From: Novosphingobium sp.
GTDB taxonomy: Bacteria > Pseudomonadota > Alphaproteobacteria > Sphingomonadales > Sphingomonadaceae
NCBI GenBank assembly: GCA_029247785.1
Contig: JAQWKP010000340.1
Location: 1-37,269, forward strand
Length of the DNA: 37,269 bases
Reading direction: 5' to 3'
Position numbers and translations under genes: made by a program. Each line of letters begins with the position of its first letter. Position 1 is the stretch's first letter. Positions 1 through 10,163 of this stretch are shown here, piece by piece. A model generated the notes under the pieces. That model was not told where the DNA came from and did not search any database. It saw only the letters and a list, made by a program, of their open reading frames with translations.

Positions 1-1529
1 CGAAGGAAGTACCATGAGCTATCAACAAAAGTGTCAAGCGTGTCTGTCTCACGCGTCGCAGGCTTTCCGCAGCCCGGGCAATCAACGTGCCTCCATGTCG
101 AATGCCTGAGTAGCGGGTTTCCCGGCATCGAGAAATCTACATCCACAGGCAGTATGACTGGTAGTTCGTCCTTTGGAACCGGTACAACACCGCAAGACGC
201 GCAGTGAATAAAGGGGATTGGCGTTCCCCAATAACGCTGCCGTGATACACCCCAATCACGCAGGCGATATTGAGTTTCGCCCGTGCCCCAACCCTCGCGT
301 TCAGCACGGGCGATAACGGCGGCCATAGCGGCCTCCACACTCATACCGTCCAAAAAATCCGAATTTACCAGTAGTCCCTGCCCGGTAAACGCATCGTCGC
401 CCTCGAACACGGGCTGGCCGCTTTCGCCGTCGCTCACCACGCGCCGCACTGGCAGTCCATATTTACGAGCAAAATCAAGGTCGCGCTGATCATGCGCGGG
501 GCACCCAAAAATGGCGCCGGTGCCGTATTCCATCAGCACGAAATTGGCGATGTAGATTGGCAGAGTTAACGAGGGATCGAGCGGGTGGACGACGCGAAGG
601 CCGGTGTCATGGCCATGCTTCTCGATGGTTTCGAGTTCCGCGGCAGTCGTCCCGCCTCGACGGCATTGCTCGATGAACGCAGCGGCTTGCGGATCAATCT
701 CAGCGATAGCGTTGGCCAATGGGTGTTCGGCGGCGATCGCCGCAAAGCTTGCTCCAAACAAAGTGTCGGGCCGGGTGGTGAAAACCTCGATTGTATCCGC
801 CATAGCCTCTGGGTGGTCGGCAATTCGAAAGGAAAAACGCAGTCCACCGCTCTTGCCGATCCAGTTTTCCTGCATCAGCCGGACCTTTTCCGGCCAGTTC
901 TCGAGCGTGGCGAGATCCTCGAGTAATTCCTTGGCGAAATCGGTTATCTTGAGAAACCACTGGCTGAGTTGGCGCTTCTCAATCAGCGCTCCGGATCGCC
1001 AGCCCCGGCCATCGATCACTTGCTCATTTGCCAGCACCGTCTCGTCGACCGGGTCCCAGTTGACTGCGCTTTCCTTGCGATAAACAAGGCCCGCGTCATA
1101 GAGGTCAAGGAATAACGCCTGCTCCTGCCCGTAGTAGTCAGGTTCGCAGGTCGCAATTTCGCGACTCCAGTCGAGCGCGAAACCCAGCCGCTTCAACTGG
1201 GCCTTCATGTTAGCGATGTTTTCGCGCGTCCAAACGGCGGGATGCACTCCCCTCTCTATCGCAGCGTTTTCCGCTGGCATTCCGAATGCATCCCAACCCA
1301 TCGGATGCAGGACCTCAAATCCCCTCATCCGTTTGTAGCGCGCCAGCACGTCGCCCATCGTGTAATTGCGCACATGTCCTATGTGGATGCGCCCCGAAGG
1401 ATAGGGAAACATCTCCAGCACATAGCTGCGCGGTTTCGTGCTAGCTTCGTTCGCGCGGAAACAACCGCGCTCTTCCCAGACGTGCTGCCAGCGCGTTTCT
1501 GCCTGAGACGGATTGAACCGCTCGGTCAT
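1..1529 (-). CDS. leuS: Leucyl-tRNA synthetase (N-terminal part; continues past the left edge of the window)
   Basis: Reverse complement from ATG at 1529 translates to [90 protein letters not shown] (HIGH class I aaRS motif) and near the edge [26 protein letters not shown]...[15 protein letters not shown]. Absent from the ORF track because it lacks a stop in the window. Confidence 0.97.
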   Translation of the reverse strand, partial: MTERFNPSQAETRWQHVWEERGCFRANEASTKPRSYVLEMFPYPSGRIHIGHVRNYTMGDVLARYKRMRGFEVLHPMGWDAFGMPAENAAIERGVHPAVWTRENIANMKAQLKRLGFALDWSREIATCEPDYYGQEQALFLDLYDAGLVYRKESAVNWDPVDETVLANEQVIDGRGWRSGALIEKRQLSQWFLKITDFAKELLEDLATLENWPEKVRLMQENWIGKSGGLRFSFRIADHPEAMADTIEVFTTRPDTLFGASFAAIAAEHPLANAIAEIDPQAAAFIEQCRRGGTTAAELETIEKHGHDTGLRVVHPLDPSLTLPIYIANFVLMEYGTGAIFGCPAHDQRDLDFARKYGLPVRRVVSDGESGQPVFEGDDAFTGQGLLVNSDFLDGMSVEAAMAAVIARAEREGWGTGETQYRLRDWGVSRQRYWGTPIPFIHCASCGVVPVPKDELPVILPVDVDFSMPGNPLLRHSTWRHVDCPGCGKPATRETDTLDTFVDSSWYFL

Positions 1530-1555
1530 TACATACGGGTCCTCTGCTGGCGGTG

Positions 1556-2035
1556 TCAGCCGCCGATCGCATTGCGGCGCAGGTCGCGAGCCCTGGTTAG
1601 AATGATATCCTCAAGCTTTTGGACGGTCGCCGCCTCGACAGACGCGCTCACCCAACTTCCGCCCCTTACGATCTCTCGGCTGGCAGCAACACGCAGGGCA
1701 TCGGACCGCAGATCCTGATCGAGAATCGTGACGCTCACCTTCATGCGCTCGCCAGGATTGTCTGGATTAGTATACCAGTCAGTGACAATTACACCGCCCG
1801 AGCTATCAGTCTGCAGCAGCGGCATAAATGCCAAGGTGTCGAGACTGGCGCGCCAGAGATAGCTGTTTACGCCAATCGTGGTAATCCTCGAAGCGGCGAT
1901 ATCGGAGCGAAGTGCTTCCTTTTTTCCGCCGCAGCCCGTGACGGTGAGCGCCAAAATTGCGCATATCCCGCCAAGTGCCAAATAGCGCGACCCTGTGCGA
2001 CTGGTGTCGGAGTTGATTGTCATCTTCGTTCCCAA
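1556..2035 (-). CDS. DUF3576 domain lipoprotein (start may be the internal Met at 2023)
   Basis: 159 aa with lipobox LTVTGC and the DUF3576-like region [18 protein letters not shown]...GGVIVTDWY; located just upstream of leuS on the same strand, as is common in alphaproteobacteria. Confidence 0.85.
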   Translation of the reverse strand: MGTKMTINSDTSRTGSRYLALGGICAILALTVTGCGGKKEALRSDIAASRITTIGVNSYLWRASLDTLAFMPLLQTDSSGGVIVTDWYTNPDNPGERMKVSVTILDQDLRSDALRVAASREIVRGGSWVSASVEAATVQKLEDIILTRARDLRRNAIGG

Positions 2036-2330
2036 TTCAAGTCCAGGCGGCGGCCCGATGCCAGCCGCAGCGTATGGCGCCTCTATAGCCGCCGCAGGGC
2101 TTGCGGCAAGTGTGTCCGCACGAACAGTTCGGAAAGACTGTTAGATCGCTCGCGAATGTCGCTGACATACCGCCTTGCAACAGTGCGAGCGCTTGCGAGA
2201 ATTGACTGGTATCAGATGCGATCATCTTGTGTTAAGCTTGCGTCGGCTTAGTGCTCCATTCTCCGTGTCCGACAAAGTGCTTGTCGCAACAGTCTGGGAC
2301 GAGACCGAACCGTTTTAGAGGTATCGAGGC

Positions 2331-3092
2331 ATGAAAATCTCGGCGCAAGGTAGTTCTCGAGGTGGTACGACCGCAGGCGTAATGCTCGCGGGCGCAGTCA
2401 GCCTGCTTGCGTTACCCAGCGCGGTGCTTGCCATCACTGCAAAGTTCGAACCAAACATCCGGACTGTCGCGACAGCGGAAACCTTGAGTCCGATCAAGGG
2501 TACGAAATCGCCGATGGCATTGTCGCTGCCGATCCCGGTTCGCTCGCTTGCCAAAGGTCAACTATTCCCATTCACGCCCGCTGGCTCACCTAACCGGCCG
2601 GACCGATCGGTAACCGTCGCCGTCCGAGTCAACTCGGGAGAAGCGCAGGTTATATCCGTGCAGCGTTTGCGCAAGAACCAGAATGTCGATAACGAGGGCG
2701 CATTGCTGCGCATCTCACCTAATGCATTTAACCTTGGCGTTTCGCGCGGGTATCGAAGCTTTTCGCAGGGCCTCATGCCTTCTGCTGAGAATCGGAGCGG
2801 CAGACTGCCGGACTATGGCCGTTTCAGCATTGCACCCGGCAGGCAGGCAGATGCATCGCGCTTTAGTCCGCGCATTGTAATTGATGAAAAGCAAAAGGCT
2901 GGTCGAGCACCCAGGACATTCGCAGGCGACCGCGAGGACCGAGTTGATGTCGGCGGAAGCTATCGAGTCACCGAACATCTCGATGTTACCGCCGGAGTAC
3001 GCTATTCGGAGGACCGGGACAGGCTCACTCCTCTCACCGATGGCAAGCAAGACGGTCAGGCAGTCTATGTTGGGACACAATTCCGCTTCTGA
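2331..3092 (+). CDS. Hypothetical exported protein with beta-barrel-like C-terminus
   Basis: 253 aa ORF, N-terminal hydrophobic signal-like segment (GVMLAGAVSLLALPSAVLA), C-terminus VGGSYRVTEHLDVTAGVRYSEDRD...QAVYVGTQFRF with alternating strands and terminal F. Confidence 0.6.
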   Translation: MKISAQGSSRGGTTAGVMLAGAVSLLALPSAVLAITAKFEPNIRTVATAETLSPIKGTKSPMALSLPIPVRSLAKGQLFPFTPAGSPNRPDRSVTVAVRVNSGEAQVISVQRLRKNQNVDNEGALLRISPNAFNLGVSRGYRSFSQGLMPSAENRSGRLPDYGRFSIAPGRQADASRFSPRIVIDEKQKAGRAPRTFAGDREDRVDVGGSYRVTEHLDVTAGVRYSEDRDRLTPLTDGKQDGQAVYVGTQFRF

Positions 3093-3168
3093 CTAATTTT
3101 CCTGTCTCTTCGAAAAGTCATGAGTCTTCCTCTGCCAGTACGATTTTTGGCCAAATCGAGCATCGTCC

Positions 3169-3417
3169 ATGCCCGCCCCCTATCACCCACCGGTCAAGCG
3201 CTCGATCGAAATCGCCGGCCACAAAACCTCAATCAGCTTGGAACCTGTTTTCTGGGACATGCTCAGGCAGGCCGCATCGGACGGTGGGCTTCCGCTAAAC
3301 GCTCTGGTCGCCCAGATCGATGCTGAACGAATCGACGTGGAAACGCCACCGGGCCTAGCCAGCGCGATCCGGGTTTGGCTCGTAGCGTCTCAGCAATCGC
3401 AGTTCACGAGGGGATAG
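3169..3417 (+). CDS. Ribbon-helix-helix domain protein (RHH_4-like)
   Basis: 82 aa; KRSIEIAGHKTSISLEPVFWDMLRQAASDGGLPLNALVAQIDAER resembles the alphaproteobacterial RHH_4 family. Confidence 0.8.
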   Translation: MPAPYHPPVKRSIEIAGHKTSISLEPVFWDMLRQAASDGGLPLNALVAQIDAERIDVETPPGLASAIRVWLVASQQSQFTRG

Positions 3418-3453
3418 AACGAGGTTTACGCTGTTTCACATGCCAAGCGACGA

Positions 3454-4737
3454 TCAGTCCCCGCCGACCCGTTCGACCTCGGCACCAAGTAGCGACAGCT
3501 TCTCTTCAAGCCGTTCATACCCCCGATCGAGATGGTAGAGGCGGTGGATGTTTGTCTCGCCTTGTGCAGCGAGTCCGGCGATGACGAGGCTCATTGAAGC
3601 ACGCAGGTCGGTCGCCATCACGTCCGCCCCCGACAGCTTAGGAACACCCTTGACGATCGCAGTGCGCCCGGATGTTTCGATCTGGGCACCCATGCGATTA
3701 AGTTCGGGCACGTGCATGTAACGGTTCTCGAAAATGGTCTCGGTCAGCACGCTCGTCCCCTCGGAACAGCACAACATAGCCATCAACTGCGCCTGCATAT
3801 CGGTTGCAAAGCCAGGAAAAGGCGCCGTCGACAGATTTACGGGCTGAATAGGGCCCTCCGCCGCGATCTGGAGTCCACCGCTTCGGGGCTCAATCAAGAT
3901 TCCAGCGTCACGAAGTGCCTGGACGGTCGCTTCCATCTCTTCGACCCTAGCATTAGCAAGGAATGCTTCGCCACCCGTGATCGCCGCCGCGCAGGCATAA
4001 CTGCCAGCCTCGATCCGGTCTGACATGACCCTATATGTAGCGCCATGAAGTCGTGGCACGCCATGAATGACAAGGTCCGATGTACCGATACCTTCGATTT
4101 CAGCACCCATAGCCATTAGAAGGTTACACAAGTCGGTGATTTCCGGCTCACGCGCGGCATTATGCAGCGTACTTTTCCCTCTTGCCGCAACAGCCGCCAT
4201 GATGGCGTTTTCAGTGGCGCCAACGGATACAAAGGGAAAACTGTAGCGTCCGCCCGACAGCCCTCCATCGGGCGCAATCGCCCGGACATAACCAGCGGTA
4301 ATCTCGATAGTCGCACCCAAGGCCTCCAAGGCCTTGAGATGCAGGTCAATGGGCCGGACACCAATCGCACAACCGCCGGGCAATGAAACCTTCGCCTCAC
4401 CCATCCGCGCCAGCATCGGCCCGAGAACAAGGATCGACGCGCGCATCTTACGTACGAGGTCATAGGGTGCGACATTGCTAGTGATACGGGCTGCTTCAAG
4501 CGTCATGACCCTGCCAAAATCTTCAGGCCGCGACCCGGCAATTGCAGTCGAGACCCCGAACTGGTTCATCAGGTGTTGGAAGGTGTCGATATCGGCCAAG
4601 CGCGGAAGGTTGCGAAGCGTCAGCGGCTCATCGGTCAGTAGCGCGCACGGCAGCAGCGTAAGCGCGGCGTTCTTTGCCCCAGAGATTGTTACAGTTCCCG
4701 AGAGCCGCTTGCCGCCACGAATGATGATCTTGTCCAT
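3454..4737 (-). CDS. murA: UDP-N-acetylglucosamine 1-carboxyvinyltransferase
   Basis: 427 aa; [34 protein letters not shown], ...[24 protein letters not shown], ...[18 protein letters not shown]: full-length MurA. Confidence 0.97.
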   Translation of the reverse strand: MDKIIIRGGKRLSGTVTISGAKNAALTLLPCALLTDEPLTLRNLPRLADIDTFQHLMNQFGVSTAIAGSRPEDFGRVMTLEAARITSNVAPYDLVRKMRASILVLGPMLARMGEAKVSLPGGCAIGVRPIDLHLKALEALGATIEITAGYVRAIAPDGGLSGGRYSFPFVSVGATENAIMAAVAARGKSTLHNAAREPEITDLCNLLMAMGAEIEGIGTSDLVIHGVPRLHGATYRVMSDRIEAGSYACAAAITGGEAFLANARVEEMEATVQALRDAGILIEPRSGGLQIAAEGPIQPVNLSTAPFPGFATDMQAQLMAMLCCSEGTSVLTETIFENRYMHVPELNRMGAQIETSGRTAIVKGVPKLSGADVMATDLRASMSLVIAGLAAQGETNIHRLYHLDRGYERLEEKLSLLGAEVERVGGD

Positions 4738-4866
4738 CCCGGCGCTTTAGCCTGATTTGCGCCTGCGGCAAGCCGCGCGGGCGACCTGACCAAGCAGCCG
4801 CCTTGCGCATTCCACACTGAAAGTCTTAAAGCGCCCGGTAACAATAGAAGGCCAGTAGCCACCAGC

Positions 4867-5766
4867 ATGTCACCGCAGGACCAACACAAGCCCGTTCGCA
4901 AAGCGGTCTTTCCCGTCGCCGGACTTGGCACGCGCTTCCTTCCCGCCACCAAGGCCATCCCCAAGGAACTACTTCCGATCGTCGACCGGCCGCTAATCCA
5001 ATATGCTGTCGATGAAGCGCTCGAGGCCGGCATCGAGGAGCTAATTTTCGTAACGGGCCGAGGGAAGGTGGCGATCGTCGAACATTTCGATACCGCCTAC
5101 GAGCTCGAAGCGACAATGGTGGAACGGGGCAAGTCACTAGATGTGCTCGAGTCGACCCGGATCAAGCCTGGCAATCTTGTCACGGTTCGCCAGCAGGTGC
5201 CTTTAGGCCTCGGCCACGCAATCTGGTGCGCCCGCGCAATCGTCGGTGATGAGCCATTCGCGATATTCCTGCCGGACGAGCTGATGATCGGCACGCCCGG
5301 TTGTATGAAACAGATGGTCGACGCCCATGCCAAGGTTGGTGGCAATGTCATCAGCGTGCTCGAAGTACCCCGAGAGGAAGTTTCGAGCTATGGCGTGATC
5401 GCCCCGGGTGGGAAGCCAGAAGGTTACGGCGGAACGCTTACTGAAGTGAAGGGCCTCGTCGAAAAGCCCAAGATAGAGGAGGCGCCCTCAAACCTCATCC
5501 TCTCCGGTCGCTACATTCTTCAGCCCGATGTCATGCGCACCCTGGAAAGCCAAGGAGAGGGAACGGGCGGCGAAATTCAGCTTACCGATGCGATGGCGCG
5601 AATGATCGGAAGCCAACCATTCCATGCGGTAACATTCGACGGTCGCCGATTCGACTGCGGCTCCAAGCTTGGATTGGTCGAAGCGACTCTCGCCCTCGCC
5701 CTCGATCGGGAGGACATAGGCGCCGAAGTCCGAGCCATGGCGAAGAAGTTGCTCGAACAATCATAG
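4867..5766 (+). CDS. galU: UTP--glucose-1-phosphate uridylyltransferase
   Basis: 299 aa; RKAVFPVAGLGTRFLPATKAIPKELLPIVDRPLIQYAVDEA signature of GalU. Confidence 0.97.
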   Translation: MSPQDQHKPVRKAVFPVAGLGTRFLPATKAIPKELLPIVDRPLIQYAVDEALEAGIEELIFVTGRGKVAIVEHFDTAYELEATMVERGKSLDVLESTRIKPGNLVTVRQQVPLGLGHAIWCARAIVGDEPFAIFLPDELMIGTPGCMKQMVDAHAKVGGNVISVLEVPREEVSSYGVIAPGGKPEGYGGTLTEVKGLVEKPKIEEAPSNLILSGRYILQPDVMRTLESQGEGTGGEIQLTDAMARMIGSQPFHAVTFDGRRFDCGSKLGLVEATLALALDREDIGAEVRAMAKKLLEQS

Positions 5767-5791
5767 CTTTTAGGTCAATTGAATGGCCTGG

Positions 5792-7207
5792 TCACTGTCC
5801 AGTTGCAGCATTGATCTGCCAACCCAGACCAAGCGACTTGGCCAGGGTAACATAGGCCAGAGTCAACCTGGCGCGGTCGTTGATTTCGGCCAGATGCGTA
5901 TCGATTTCACGACTCTCAGCTTCAATCACCTGGCCGTTCGAGATTGTGCCGGCCTCGCCTCGTAATCTCTCGAGGCGCAGGATTTCCTGCCCCTGCAGTA
6001 GGCTGTCTCCGGCACGAGCAAGCGCAATGCGGGCCACGCCAAAGCGGGCCAATGAAGCCTCAGCATCCTGCAAGGCTGCCAACACGCTAGCGCGATAGTC
6101 TGCCAGCGCCTCTTCACGGGCGGCCTCGGCACCCTGAACAGCCGCGGCAGTGCGACCAAAATCAAGGAAGTTCCACGTCAACCGCGGAGCCGCAATGGCG
6201 GAAAGCTGCGAGGTGTCAAACACATCGCCAATGCTCGATCCGCCGATACCGATCAGACCGAGCAACGAAACGGCGGGAAACCTGCGTGCCTTGGCAACGC
6301 CAATCCTGGCGATGGACGCGGCGAGGCGGCGCTCGGCGGCCAGGACATCGGGCCGCCTTGCGAGCATGGCCGCTGGGTTGCCAACTGCGACTTCAGTTGG
6401 CGGTAGCGGAACCTTGGTCACCGGCAACCGATCGAAACTGCCAGGCGCCTCTCCGGTCAGAACGGCCAGGCCGTCCCGAAGCACGATAATTTCAGCCTTT
6501 ACAGTAGCCAGCTCGGCATCCGTGCTGCCAAGCCGCTGGCGCACCTGTGCAACTTGTTGCGCAGATCCTGTTCCGCCTTCGAGCCGACGGCTTGCTATTG
6601 ACAGCAATTGCAATTCCCGGAAACGACGGCCATCCAGCAATCGCTCACTTGCTTCGCGCGCGCGCAAGGTGACATAAGTACGCGCTATCTCGGCAGACAG
6701 GCTCACCTGCACATCGGCGAGCTGCGCCTCTGCTGCACCAGCGTCGGCGCTGGCGCGCTCGAAATCCCTAGCCTTACCGCCCCACAAATCGACTTCCCAT
6801 TGTGTATCGAAGCCCAGTGTGACGAATTCGGTCGCCCCGCTGCCAGCGCCAAATGACTGGTTTGGCAGATCAGCATAGATATACGTCCCGGACCCGGAAA
6901 TCGCTGGCAACATTGAGGCTCGGGCCGAGGCTATGCCCAAACGCGTCCGTCTGATCCGAGCTGCCGCAGCCTCAATGGCCGGGGCCTGCTCAAGACCGGT
7001 TTCGACCAGGCCAGATAGAATCGGGTCGCCGAGACCTTCCCACCAGCGCGAAACGGGTGTCGCGGCGGCGGTATCCTGGGCCCGCAGAAATTTTCCTGAA
7101 TCCAGCGCCTCGGAACCAATCTGCGCGGGGCGGGTATAGTCGGGGCCAACCACGCAGCCAGCAAGGGCAAATAAACTAAAACAGATCGTGTGTGACATTC
7201 GGATCAT
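5792..7207 (-). CDS. Efflux outer-membrane factor lipoprotein (OprM/NodT family)
   Basis: 471 aa; lipobox ALAGC, GPDYTRPA start, RRPDVLAAERRLAASIARIGVAKARRFPAVSLLG typical of the NodT/OprM family. Confidence 0.93.
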   Translation of the reverse strand: MIRMSHTICFSLFALAGCVVGPDYTRPAQIGSEALDSGKFLRAQDTAAATPVSRWWEGLGDPILSGLVETGLEQAPAIEAAAARIRRTRLGIASARASMLPAISGSGTYIYADLPNQSFGAGSGATEFVTLGFDTQWEVDLWGGKARDFERASADAGAAEAQLADVQVSLSAEIARTYVTLRAREASERLLDGRRFRELQLLSIASRRLEGGTGSAQQVAQVRQRLGSTDAELATVKAEIIVLRDGLAVLTGEAPGSFDRLPVTKVPLPPTEVAVGNPAAMLARRPDVLAAERRLAASIARIGVAKARRFPAVSLLGLIGIGGSSIGDVFDTSQLSAIAAPRLTWNFLDFGRTAAAVQGAEAAREEALADYRASVLAALQDAEASLARFGVARIALARAGDSLLQGQEILRLERLRGEAGTISNGQVIEAESREIDTHLAEINDRARLTLAYVTLAKSLGLGWQINAATGQ

Positions 7208-8781
7208 CAGTGCGTCATCCCTTTGGCACGCTCGGGGTCTATAGGTTTCATCAAGAGCACGAGCGGTGCTGAAATCAGCGAAGCAATCGAGAGCATAAGG
7301 AAGATATCGCCGAAGGACATGACCATCGCCTCGCGCATTATTTGGGCGTCGAGCAAGCGGTAGGCATTCGTAAGACTAGCCACGCCTCCATCTGGATTGA
7401 CACTCATTTGGCCAAGGTGTGTGTGAGCGGCCAGATCATTGGCGCCAAGCGATTCGTTCAGCCGCCAATGGTGAAATTCCAAGCGCAGGTCCATGAAACT
7501 GGCGATTGCTGCCAAACCGATTGCGCCACCGATATTTCGAGCGATGTTAAACATGCTTGTAACTTCTCCCGAATCCTCGACCCGGACCGCAGAAATCGCC
7601 GCCTGCTGAAGCGGGATGGCGGAAAAGACTATGCCCAAGCCCAGAACAAACAACGAAAGGGCGAATTGATCGCCGGTTGTCTCAGCGGTCACCTGACTCG
7701 AAAGGTAGGATGCAGTCGCTATGAGAAAGCACGAGCATCCGACCACGATCCGCACGTCGACACGAGCGATTATCACCGGATAAAGTACCGAGCCAATGAG
7801 CGATGCGAAGCCCATGAGCAGCAGCACTTGACCGGCCTGAAACGCATTGTAGCCGGCTATGGCTGCGAGAAATTGCGGTACGATGAAAAGCGTGGCGAAC
7901 ATCGCGCAACCCATTACAGTAGTCAGCAAGAGCACAGAGGCTAGTCCCCGGTCCCGTAGCAAGGATAAATTCAAGACTGGCGTAGCCGACCGCATCTGCC
8001 CAATAGCAACGAGGGTAAATCCGGTGATCCCAGCGGCTGCCAATTGCCATATTAGTATCGAATCGAACCATTGCTCTCTGTGCCCTTCCTCGAGAAGAAC
8101 AGTGATTGCGCCAAGCCCGACCACCATTCCAAAGACACCAAACCAGTCGGCATTGGCGAATTGAGTTTTGTCGCCTTGCTCCGGGGGCAATCCCGCGAGG
8201 ATCAAAAGGACAAGGCCCGCACAGATCGGTACATTGATGAAAAAGGCGTAGTGCCAGCTATAGTTCTCGGTGATCCACCCTCCGGCCAGCGGACCGACAA
8301 TGGGTCCCAGTAGGGCTGCGGCTGCAAATAGCGCCATGCCGGCCGATTGCTGTCGTGGCGGCAAGCGTTTCGCCATGATCGTCATGCCTGTCGGGATCAT
8401 TGTCCCTCCCGCGAGCCCCTGCCCCACACGGCCGAGGATCATGGTCGTCAAATCTGTCGCGAAACCGCAGATCACTGAAAAGACGGTAAAGACCCCCGCG
8501 CCAACAAGCAGCACCCGCCGTAGGCCAAACAGGCGTTCCAGCCATGCGGTCAGCGGCATAACCACGATCTCGGCGACCAGGAAACTAGTGCTGACCCAAG
8601 TCCCCTCGCTCTGAGTGGCGCCGATTTCGCCTTGGATTACCGGCAGAGCAGCGTTGACAATAGAGATATCGAGCAGCGCCATAAAGGCTCCGAGCGTGCC
8701 GGCAGCCACCGCAAGCCAAGCAGCCAGGTCAGCTGATTCAGGCTGTTCAGTCGGTGCAGGAACAGCGGCCGCTCCGTTCAC
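7207..8781 (-). CDS. DHA2-family MFS multidrug transporter (EmrB/QacA type)
   Basis: 524 aa; AFMALLDISIVNAALPVIQGEIGAT...GTWVSTSFLVAEIVVMPLTAWL...GRVGQGLAGGTMIPTG. Confidence 0.94.
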   Translation of the reverse strand: MNGAAAVPAPTEQPESADLAAWLAVAAGTLGAFMALLDISIVNAALPVIQGEIGATQSEGTWVSTSFLVAEIVVMPLTAWLERLFGLRRVLLVGAGVFTVFSVICGFATDLTTMILGRVGQGLAGGTMIPTGMTIMAKRLPPRQQSAGMALFAAAALLGPIVGPLAGGWITENYSWHYAFFINVPICAGLVLLILAGLPPEQGDKTQFANADWFGVFGMVVGLGAITVLLEEGHREQWFDSILIWQLAAAGITGFTLVAIGQMRSATPVLNLSLLRDRGLASVLLLTTVMGCAMFATLFIVPQFLAAIAGYNAFQAGQVLLLMGFASLIGSVLYPVIIARVDVRIVVGCSCFLIATASYLSSQVTAETTGDQFALSLFVLGLGIVFSAIPLQQAAISAVRVEDSGEVTSMFNIARNIGGAIGLAAIASFMDLRLEFHHWRLNESLGANDLAAHTHLGQMSVNPDGGVASLTNAYRLLDAQIMREAMVMSFGDIFLMLSIASLISAPLVLLMKPIDPERAKGMTH

Positions 8782-9914
8782 TTGGCCGATTTCTCCTGCT
8801 CGTCGCGAATCTCTTCGATTTCGTCACGGCTGGCCCGCGTGTCGACTTCGACTTCAAGCGAAAGCCCGGGGACAAGAACGCGCTTGGAAGCCGGGCCAGC
8901 TTCGATCTTAATCCTGACAGGCACGCGCTGGACAATCTTGGTGAAATTCCCCGTCGCATTCTCAGGTTTGATCAACGAGAAATTCGCGCCGGTGCCGGGT
9001 GTGACGCTAGCGACAACTCCCCGGAATTCGACCCCTGGCAAGGCATCCACGACTATCTTTGCCGGCTGGCCAGACCGCATCAGACCAACCTGCGTTTCCT
9101 TGAAATTTGCGACGACATAGAGCCCCTCGTCGGGGACCACGGTCATCAGCCGTTGACCCGGCTGGACATACTGACCGACCCGGACGGATCGGTTCGCGAC
9201 CCTGCCCGCTATGGGGGAAACAATAGATGCCGAAGCAAGGTCATTTGCCGAGGCCTGTCGCTGTACTCTTGCCGCTGCGATCTGCGCCCCCAGGTTACGC
9301 GTCTGCGCCGCAAGACTGGCCACGCGTTTATGCGCCTGGCTCAGCGCGGCTTGCCGGGCAGCGACGTCTGCAACCGCACGATCCTTGTCGGCGACAAGTT
9401 GCGACAGCTTCATTTTTGGTTCGGCACCGGCGGCAACGAGGGGCCGATATCGGTTCAATTCCCGCTCGGCTAGTGACAGACTTGCCCGCGCCGCACGCAG
9501 CGCAGCCCTGGCTAGGGCCACGCCGGCGATTCCTTCGGCCTGCGCCGCCCTAGCCGCGTCTTCAGCTGCGCTCGCAGTAGCGATACCGGCATCGGACGCC
9601 GCGAGTTGGGTCCTGAAATCCAGCGGATCAATCTCGACCAGCCGGGCGCCTTTCGCCACGGATTGATTGTCATCGACTAGAACGGCCTGAACGTAGCCCG
9701 CAAGTTTCGAGCCGATGGTTACCTGGTCCGCTTCGATACGCGCATCATTTGTCTCCTGAAAATATTGCAAGTGGCGGTCGTAGTAGAAATAGAAAGCAAT
9801 CGCTCCAGCAAGCAATGCGACCAGCAGAACTATTCCCATCCGCCTCAGTCGTGTTGTCATTACGCGCTTACCTGGAATCGACGCATTCCCGCCCCCTGAA
9901 ATCCAATGAGCCAC
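8778..9914 (-). CDS. HlyD/EmrA-type membrane fusion protein (start may be ATG at 9860, MTTRLRRMG)
   Basis: 378 aa; N-terminal TM, TNDARIEADQVTIGSKLAGYVQAVLVDDNQSVAKGARLVEIDPLDF biotinyl-lipoyl-like domain; 4-nt overlap with the MFS gene. Confidence 0.93.
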   Translation of the reverse strand: MAHWISGGGNASIPGKRVMTTRLRRMGIVLLVALLAGAIAFYFYYDRHLQYFQETNDARIEADQVTIGSKLAGYVQAVLVDDNQSVAKGARLVEIDPLDFRTQLAASDAGIATASAAEDAARAAQAEGIAGVALARAALRAARASLSLAERELNRYRPLVAAGAEPKMKLSQLVADKDRAVADVAARQAALSQAHKRVASLAAQTRNLGAQIAAARVQRQASANDLASASIVSPIAGRVANRSVRVGQYVQPGQRLMTVVPDEGLYVVANFKETQVGLMRSGQPAKIVVDALPGVEFRGVVASVTPGTGANFSLIKPENATGNFTKIVQRVPVRIKIEAGPASKRVLVPGLSLEVEVDTRASRDEIEEIRDEQEKSAK

Positions 9915-10163
9915 GCTGTATCGAACTCGGTTGATCTGGTGAAGCCCTGTTCGTTACAATGCGACAGGCATCGCCAGACACACGGAGAAACACCGCAGCG
10001 AAAAGGACGAGACGCAAGCTCTTGCGATCCTGGCTAGCTGATCTAGACGATTTATCCCGTCGCACCTTGTTGACGAGCCTGAGACAGGGCGTAGTGAACT
10101 AAAGCACGTCGAGGGGAGATTGCAGGTCTGATTCGGGTCTTTGCGGGCAGGGAGAATTGTAAA

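Noticed and set aside
10072-10100. Possible sigma70-like promoter (TTGACG, 17-nt spacer, AGTGAA) upstream of the c554-like gene
   Set aside because: The -10 box is poor; chance occurrence likely without transcription start data.
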